Positions 5,001 to 9,674 of a stretch of DNA of 9,674 nucleotides are shown piece by piece. The stretch comes from Ignavibacteria bacterium (GTDB lineage Bacteria > Bacteroidota > Ignavibacteria > Ignavibacteriales > Melioribacteraceae). The translations under genes and the position numbers were made by a program. The stretch lies in assembly GCA_011049495.1 (NCBI GenBank), contig DSBF01000319.1, forward strand, positions 1 to 9,674, given 5' to 3'. The notes under the pieces were generated by a model. That model made no database searches and was not told where the DNA came from. It worked only from the letters and a program-made list of their open reading frames with translations. Positions within the stretch are counted from its first letter, which is position 1, and every line of letters starts with the position of its first letter.

Positions 5001-7620
5001 TATTTTTGCCGCCATAATTTTAAGTTCCTCTCTTTGCTTCGCACAAGATTTTGAGGATAGTTTATATCAGTCTAATGAATATAAAACTGTTATACCCGGT
5101 GAAAATTACAAATCAGGTTGGTTCCATAATTTTATATTTGGAAAACACTGGCGAGATTTATGGGTGATGCCGTTAGAAGTAGAGGTCATCGATTTAAATA
5201 AATTTGCCGGCGGGTTAACACCAATTAGAAGAGGAGGAGGCTTCCAAACAAAATCTCTTCGTTTCAAAGGTGCTGATGGTTTTCAATGGAAGTTTAGATC
5301 TATTGATAAAGACCCAGCCGCAGTTTTACCAAAAGACTTGCAAGAAACTTTTGCTGCTGATGTGCTTCAAGATCAGATCAGTTCTTCAAATCCCTTTGCA
5401 GCTATTATCGTTGCCCCAATTTTAAGAGAAGTTGGAATAATGCAGTCTCTACCCAAAATTGTTGTTTTGCCTGACGATGATAAACTTGGTGAATTCTACG
5501 ATGAGTTTAAGGGTGTTTTAGGAACTATGGAAATCCATCCTGACGAATATGATGCGGATGAAGAACTTAGTTTCGGCGGTTCAGAGAAAATAATGGGAAC
5601 ATTTAAGCTCTTGAATAGATTGGAAAAAGAACGTGACGAGAAAGTAAATTCAAAAGAGTTTTTGAAAGCTCGCTTAGTTGATGTTTTTTTAGGTGATTGG
5701 GATCGACACGTTGATCAATGGCGGTGGGCACGATTAAAAACAAATGAAGAAAAATTATGGTATCCGATTCCCCGCGATCGTGATCAAGCTTTTGCTTTGT
5801 TCGATGGAATTGGACCATCAATTGCGGAATATTATATTCCACAATTAAATCATTTTGGAAATGATTACCCTCCGGTTCTCGACATTACTTGGAGTGGAAG
5901 ACATCTGGATCGCCGCTTTTTAGTTGAGATTACTAAACCGGAATGGGACTCTGTAACAACCTTTTTGATAAATAAATTGTCAGATGAATTAATTCACTCT
6001 GCCGTTAATGAACTTCCTCAGAAGCAATTTGAAATTGCTGGAGCCGAACTTATAGACAAATTATTATCTCGTAAGAAATGGCTATCGAATTTTTCAGATG
6101 AATATTATAAAATGATTCAAAATGTTGTTGATGTTAGAGCAAGTGATAAAGATGATTATGTACAAATCAATAGGTTAAATAATCATTATACCGAAGTAAG
6201 TATTTTTAGGCGAGATAAAAATAGTGGGGAAAAAAAAGGGACACCGTTCTTTTATAAATTATTTGAAAATTCTCTAACCAATGAAATAAGAATTTATCTT
6301 CAAGATGGTGATGATAAAGCAGTTGTAAATGGAATTGTAAACAACAGCCCAATAATACGGATTATTGGGGGTGGAGGAAAAGATGAAATTATTGATGAGT
6401 CTGAAGTTCAAGGTTATCTGTGGGGTTTTTTGCCGGTAAAAGTCTCCCAAAACAAAACATTTATATACGATAGCGGAAAGAAAACTATAATCCAACAAGG
6501 CCCAAGTACTGTTGTAGATAATTCGAAGTACATCGAACCGGAAACTGACGAACTAAAGTACGAACCATTGCAGGAAGATCGTATAAGCAGATGGGTTTAC
6601 CGTCCTTTCCTCGAATCCGATACCGATAACGGAGTAATTTTGGGGTCTTCTTTATCCCTAAATAAATATGGTTTTAGAGTTACTCCCTTTGATTATCAGT
6701 TGAACTTTTTTGCCTCTTATGCAACAGTTCCCAAAAGTTTTAATTTTAGTCTCAGCGGTATTTTTAATTCGGTTATAAAAAACACTTCGGTTAAAATAGA
6801 TTTGATTGCTTCCGAGCTTAATTTAACAAAATATTTTGGGTACGGTAATAATACAGGTTATTCAGCTAAGCTTGAAAATGATAATTTTTACAGACTCCAA
6901 CAGAAATTAATTGAGTTCAAGCCTTCAATTAACTTTTCTCTTTTCCCTTACAACACAACCAGTTTTGAATTTGCTTATTCCTATCAGCATCAATCATTAG
7001 ATAATGAAAATTTACTAAATGATTTTCTTTACAAACGATATGGTCTGGGAAAATTTAACCTTCTCAGTTCGTCACTAAATTTTGAAGTAGACAGCAGGGA
7101 TAATATTGATAATGCTCAAGAGGGATATTATTTATCAGTAAGCGGTTCCTTATTTCCTAAATTTCTGGATAACGAGGAGACGTTTTATAAAGCGAAATTT
7201 GATCTCCGCGGATATATGACAGTAGATCTTTTAAGCAAAACTACTTTTGCATTTAGAAGCGGCGGCGGAAAACTTTGGGGAAAATATCCTTTTTTTAAAG
7301 CGGAGTTTTTAGGCGGTACTAATAATTTACGAGGATTCAGAAGAGAAAGATTCTCCGGCGATGCTTCAATTTTTGGGCAAGCAGAAATAAGAACTCATAT
7401 CGGCAGATGGAATTTAATTATCCCAGGGCAATATGGTCTGTTAACATTTATCGAAAGCGGGAGAGTGTTTGCCGAAAATGAAGACTCTGATCAGTGGCAC
7501 TCAACTTATGGTGGCGGTTTATGGATTTCATTTCTTGAAAGAACGGGAAACGTCTCATTTGTGATGGCAAAGTCGAACGAACTAACCGCTTTTATATTAA
7601 AGTTTGCAATGGGTTTCTAA
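4981..7620 (+). CDS. Outer-membrane Omp85/surface-antigen-type barrel protein with a periplasmic GDWDRH domain
   Basis: The 879-residue product starts with a signal peptide (1-21, cleavage after LCFA). A conserved middle domain (about 44-380) follows: WRDLWVMPLEVEVIDL, GGLTPIRRGGGFQTKSLRFK, FRSIDKDP, PKIVVLPDDDKLGEF, then GDWDRHVDQWRW (238-249) and IPRDRDQAF (263-271). A short linking domain holds IRIIGGGGKDEIIDES (459-474). The C-terminal barrel (about 540-879) shows VDSRDNIDNAQEGYYLSV, the loop-6 motif LRGFRRERFSGD (783-794), QAEIR, and a terminal Phe typical of barrel-assembly signals. Related long Bacteroidota proteins carry an N-terminal metallophosphoesterase; here the signal peptide leads almost straight into the middle domain, so that part is absent. 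The GDWDRH and PRDRDQAF pair resembles atypical-kinase motifs, an inference only. It is homologous to the protein at the left edge. It overlaps ppk by 20 bases, so it is probably translated from the same message. The cargo or substrate is unknown. Confidence 0.88.
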   Translation: MMRSLINIFAAIILSSSLCFAQDFEDSLYQSNEYKTVIPGENYKSGWFHNFIFGKHWRDLWVMPLEVEVIDLNKFAGGLTPIRRGGGFQTKSLRFKGADGFQWKFRSIDKDPAAVLPKDLQETFAADVLQDQISSSNPFAAIIVAPILREVGIMQSLPKIVVLPDDDKLGEFYDEFKGVLGTMEIHPDEYDADEELSFGGSEKIMGTFKLLNRLEKERDEKVNSKEFLKARLVDVFLGDWDRHVDQWRWARLKTNEEKLWYPIPRDRDQAFALFDGIGPSIAEYYIPQLNHFGNDYPPVLDITWSGRHLDRRFLVEITKPEWDSVTTFLINKLSDELIHSAVNELPQKQFEIAGAELIDKLLSRKKWLSNFSDEYYKMIQNVVDVRASDKDDYVQINRLNNHYTEVSIFRRDKNSGEKKGTPFFYKLFENSLTNEIRIYLQDGDDKAVVNGIVNNSPIIRIIGGGGKDEIIDESEVQGYLWGFLPVKVSQNKTFIYDSGKKTIIQQGPSTVVDNSKYIEPETDELKYEPLQEDRISRWVYRPFLESDTDNGVILGSSLSLNKYGFRVTPFDYQLNFFASYATVPKSFNFSLSGIFNSVIKNTSVKIDLIASELNLTKYFGYGNNTGYSAKLENDNFYRLQQKLIEFKPSINFSLFPYNTTSFEFAYSYQHQSLDNENLLNDFLYKRYGLGKFNLLSSSLNFEVDSRDNIDNAQEGYYLSVSGSLFPKFLDNEETFYKAKFDLRGYMTVDLLSKTTFAFRSGGGKLWGKYPFFKAEFLGGTNNLRGFRRERFSGDASIFGQAEIRTHIGRWNLIIPGQYGLLTFIESGRVFAENEDSDQWHSTYGGGLWISFLERTGNVSFVMAKSNELTAFILKFAMGF

Positions 7621-7639
7621 TTTTTTGTTGATAAATTCA

Positions 7640-8521
7640 ATGAGATATCTTTTGTTAGATAATTACATAAAAATATTATTCCTTCTACTCATTTTGATTT
7701 TTGCGGTTGTCCCTACAAAGGCACAGTCTATTTTAGAATCATTTGATTTTTCCAAATCGGAAACATTTTTGTTGCCTAATCAATTACAAGAAGTTTCAGG
7801 ATTAGTCTTGAACTCAGAGGGAAGATTATTTGCACATAATGATGAAAAAGGAACTGTGTATGAAATTGATTTTAATAATAAAAAGATTATAAAATTTTTT
7901 TTCATTGGGTGGAAAGCAGTATATCGAGATTTTGAAGACATCGCAATTGTTGATGATAAATTCTATCTGCTTGTAAGCAATGGTGATATTTATGAATTCA
8001 GTGAGGCTGACCATAAAAGGTATTCTGATTATACAATATATCGATCTGCCTTTAGTTCAAAATTTGAATTCGAGGGATTGTGTTATGACTCTTTGACAAA
8101 TTCACTTTTGTTGGCTTCCAAAGAGTACCCAGGCAAAAAATATAGCGGAATGAGAACGGTATATTCATTTAATCTTATTACAAAACAGTTTATACCGGAA
8201 CCTCGATTTGTTATCTCTTTGAAAGAACTTAAGAGTAAGTATAAAATCAGCGAGTTTAAACCTACGGGAATAGAATACCATCCGTTAAGCGAAACATTTT
8301 TTATTATTTCATCAAACAAACAGAGTATTATTGAATTATCAAATGACGGGAAAATTCTAAATGGAATGTTTCTTCCGGAAGCAAATCATCAGCAGCCCGA
8401 AGGCATAACCTTTAACAAACTTGGTGATCTGTTAATAGCTGATGAAGGTAAAAATGGTCGTGGTTTTATAACGAAGTATAAGATAGTTTCTATACCTTCC
8501 ACAAACTTAGATGAAGAGTAA
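7640..8521 (+). CDS. Secreted SdiA-regulated (YjiK-like) beta-propeller protein
   Basis: From ATG 7640 the product is 293 residues with a clear signal peptide (Lys11, hydrophobic core to about 24, cleavage after PTKA at 28). An in-frame ATG at 7604, inside the previous gene, would add 12 residues before the signal, so 7640 is chosen even though no Shine-Dalgarno site is visible. The body has repeated blade-like units: LQEVSGLVLNSEGRLFAHND (49-68), RDFEDIAIVDDKFYLLVSNG (96-115), FEFEGLCYD with SLLLASKE (142-161), FKPTGIEYHP (206-215) and QPEGITFNKLGDLLIADEG (252-270). The recurring acidic-Gly-Ile/Leu pattern is that of the SdiA-regulated domain family (YjiK), related in fold to phytase-like and SMP-30-like propellers. 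Enzymatic activity is not established for the family, and the name reflects an E. coli relative; no SdiA regulation is implied. It begins 19 bases after the barrel gene, so it probably belongs to the same unit and acts in the periplasm or outside the cell. Confidence 0.85.
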   Translation: MRYLLLDNYIKILFLLLILIFAVVPTKAQSILESFDFSKSETFLLPNQLQEVSGLVLNSEGRLFAHNDEKGTVYEIDFNNKKIIKFFFIGWKAVYRDFEDIAIVDDKFYLLVSNGDIYEFSEADHKRYSDYTIYRSAFSSKFEFEGLCYDSLTNSLLLASKEYPGKKYSGMRTVYSFNLITKQFIPEPRFVISLKELKSKYKISEFKPTGIEYHPLSETFFIISSNKQSIIELSNDGKILNGMFLPEANHQQPEGITFNKLGDLLIADEGKNGRGFITKYKIVSIPSTNLDEE

Positions 8522-8536
8522 TAAAAAACTTTATTA
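8519..8536 (+). terminator. Possible weak hairpin at the end of the propeller gene
   Basis: TAATAAA (8519-8525, including the stop codon) and TTTATTA (8530-8536) form a perfect seven-pair stem with the loop AAAC. It is entirely A-T and lacks a following U-run, so termination is doubtful; the 90-base gap to the next gene would still suit a unit boundary. Confidence 0.25.
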
Positions 8537-8597
8537 TGCATATATTCTCGAATTACAATAATAGATGGAGTTAAAGAATTGAAATATTTTCAAACGG

Positions 8598-8602
8598 AAG
8601 GA
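8598..8602 (+). promoter_or_regulatory. Shine-Dalgarno site that sets the nnrE start
   Basis: AAGGA ends nine bases before ATG 8612. An in-frame TTG at 8579 would add 11 residues with no ribosome site of its own and no family match, so ATG 8612 is preferred. Confidence 0.6.
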
Positions 8603-8611
8603 AAATTGAGA

Positions 8612-9298
8612 ATGAAAGCCATTTCACGCGAACAAATGATTGAAGTTGACCGTATAGCTATGGAGGAAACAGGCCCTAATCTTTGGCAGATGATGGAAAA
8701 TGCAGGAAGAAATTTGGCTCAACTTACAATTAATTTATTTGGTGATGATTTAGATAAGAAAGAAATATTAGCTTTAGCAGGCAAAGGGAATAATGGAGGA
8801 GGAGTAATTTGTGCCGCTAGGCATCTCGTTAATCACGGCATTAATATAAAACTTGTACTCGCTGATGAAAATAAACTAGGTGAAGTTCCGCAATACCAAA
8901 AGAAGATTTTTGATAATGCCGGTGGTATAACTTTATCAATAGATGATTATCATTCAACTAATCCGGATATTATTTTAGATGGAATTATTGGTTATAATTT
9001 GAACGGCGCACCGCGTGGTATTTTGTTAGAAATGATTAAATGGAGTAATGCGAGTTCGGCTAAAATAATTTCACTCGATATTCCATCGGGTGTAGATTCA
9101 AACACAGGGGAAGCTCCCGGTGAATACATTAACGCTTTTGCTACTTTAACGCTTGCATTACCAAAGCAAGGTCTCGAGCCTGATAAAACCGGTATATTAT
9201 ATTTAGGTGATATTGGAATTCCAAAAGAAACTTATAATAAAATAGGAATCGATTACACTTCTCCATTCGGTAAAGACTATGTTGTAAAATTAACATAG
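8612..9298 (+). CDS. nnrE: NAD(P)H-hydrate epimerase, stand-alone YjeF N-terminal domain
   Basis: The enzyme interconverts the R and S forms of hydrated NAD(P)H so that a dehydratase (NnrD) can restore the cofactor; it acts in the cytoplasm. The 228-residue protein is a single YjeF-N domain. It starts with the family pattern AISREQMIEVDRIAMEETG, followed by MMENAGR, the substrate-phosphate loop AGKGNNGGG (56-64) with CAARHL, DGIIGYNLNGAPRG (123-136), SLDIPSGVDSNTGEAPG (154-170, Asp156 in the conserved catalytic/K+ region) and TLALPKQGL (180-188). The loop departs from the more usual GNNGGDG by having Gly and Val where Asp and Gly are expected. No NnrD domain is fused or adjacent, unlike the common bifunctional Nnr of bacteria. 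The next gene starts 20 bases downstream, so the two may be co-transcribed. Family assignment is firm; activity with the altered loop is inferred. Confidence 0.9.
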   Translation: MKAISREQMIEVDRIAMEETGPNLWQMMENAGRNLAQLTINLFGDDLDKKEILALAGKGNNGGGVICAARHLVNHGINIKLVLADENKLGEVPQYQKKIFDNAGGITLSIDDYHSTNPDIILDGIIGYNLNGAPRGILLEMIKWSNASSAKIISLDIPSGVDSNTGEAPGEYINAFATLTLALPKQGLEPDKTGILYLGDIGIPKETYNKIGIDYTSPFGKDYVVKLT

Positions 9299-9309
9299 CA
9301 ACTAAACAA

Positions 9310-9314
9310 AAGGA
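9310..9314 (+). promoter_or_regulatory. Shine-Dalgarno site for the DUF3179 gene
   Basis: AAGGA lies four bases before ATG 9319 and seven before ATG 9322. The second ATG has the better spacing; the choice shifts the protein by one residue. Confidence 0.5.
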
Positions 9315-9318
9315 AAAA

Positions 9319-9674
9319 ATGATGAACAAATTACTTTTACTTTTATTTTTACTGCCAATTATGATGTGGGGTCAAATGCAAAATCCAAGAAACATTCCCT
9401 TTAATTGGAAAACTGATACAACGCAAACTATTATTGACCTTTCAGAAATAACAGTGGTTTTACCGCGTGGAAGTTTTCAGGTTCTTAACTATCCAAAATT
9501 TATTGGAAGGGAAGAAGGATTGAAAAGTTTTTTTGAAAAAGAACCGGTTATGTTTCTTGAAGTACACGGAGTTTCAAAGGCGTATCCGTTAAATATGTTA
9601 TCCGTTCATGAAATTGCAAATGACACTTTAGCGGGAATTCCAATACTCGCAACATTTTGTCCGCTTTGCAATTC
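9319..9674 (+). CDS. Exported DUF3179 domain protein (3' truncated)
   Basis: The reading frame runs off the right edge; 118 complete codons are visible. Residues 1-19 form a signal peptide (Lys4, Leu-rich core, cleavage near WGQ). The mature part leads into the DUF3179 pattern: MFLEVHGVSKAYPLNML (78-94), HEIANDTLAGIPIL (97-110) and TFCPLCN (112-118), where the two cysteines 114 and 117 form the family's conserved C-P-x-C motif. The function of DUF3179 is not known; the Cys pair in an exported protein suggests a disulfide or metal role, which is inference. It follows nnrE by 20 bases and has its own ribosome site. Confidence 0.88.
   Translation, partial: MMNKLLLLLFLLPIMMWGQMQNPRNIPFNWKTDTTQTIIDLSEITVVLPRGSFQVLNYPKFIGREEGLKSFFEKEPVMFLEVHGVSKAYPLNMLSVHEIANDTLAGIPILATFCPLCN

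Noticed and set aside
5035..5043. Lipoprotein signal in the barrel protein (Cys19 in SSSLCFAQ)
   Set aside because: The residue before Cys is Leu, not Gly/Ala/Ser, and a normal signal-peptidase I site (CFA before Gln22) follows at once.
9141..9329. Minus-strand open frame overlapping the end of nnrE and the start of the DUF3179 gene
   Set aside because: It is the shadow of two well-supported + strand genes and has no recognisable product; the same holds for the other minus-strand frames inside ppk, the barrel genes and the propeller gene.

Overview
The window is a gene-dense, AT-rich stretch (by eye about one third G+C, not counted) with every supported gene on the + strand. Signal-peptide proteins, Omp85-type outer-membrane barrels of a kind common in the Bacteroidota/Chlorobiota/Ignavibacteriota assemblage, and a Pycsar-effector-type (DUF5706) membrane protein point to a Gram-negative FCB-group bacterium. 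Several genes have a clear Shine-Dalgarno sequence, which is less typical of Bacteroidia, so I lean towards Ignavibacteria or a relative. That is an inference from style, not a phylogenetic result.

Layout: (1) The left edge cuts into the C-terminal part of a surface-antigen/Omp85-type barrel protein (1-1407). (2) After a 193-base gap comes an OsmC-family thiol protein (1601-2029). (3) A 281-base gap with one AT-rich inverted repeat follows. (4) Next is a compact block: a three-helix DUF5706/PycTM-like membrane protein (2311-2892), polyphosphate kinase 1 (2928-5000), and a second, divergent barrel protein homologous to the first (4981-7620, overlapping ppk by 20 bases). A secreted SdiA-regulated/YjiK-like beta-propeller (7640-8521) follows closely. 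(5) After 90 bases come a stand-alone NAD(P)H-hydrate epimerase (8612-9298) and the start of an exported DUF3179 protein (9319 to the right edge).

How they may work together: the PycTM-like gene, ppk1, the barrel gene and the propeller gene look like one transcription unit, judged by 35-base spacing, a 20-base overlap and 19-base spacing. The unit joins a membrane protein, a polyphosphate-making enzyme and an outer-membrane protein. The periplasmic part of the barrel protein carries GDWDRH and PRDRDQAF motifs that resemble the catalytic loop and metal-binding motif of atypical kinases (CotH, Fam20C and HipA types). No cyclase, CRISPR array, transposase, tRNA or rRNA was seen. The most interesting points are the orphan PycTM-like protein beside ppk1 and the possible kinase-like domain fused to an Omp85-type barrel. 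Any functional link among them is a hypothesis.
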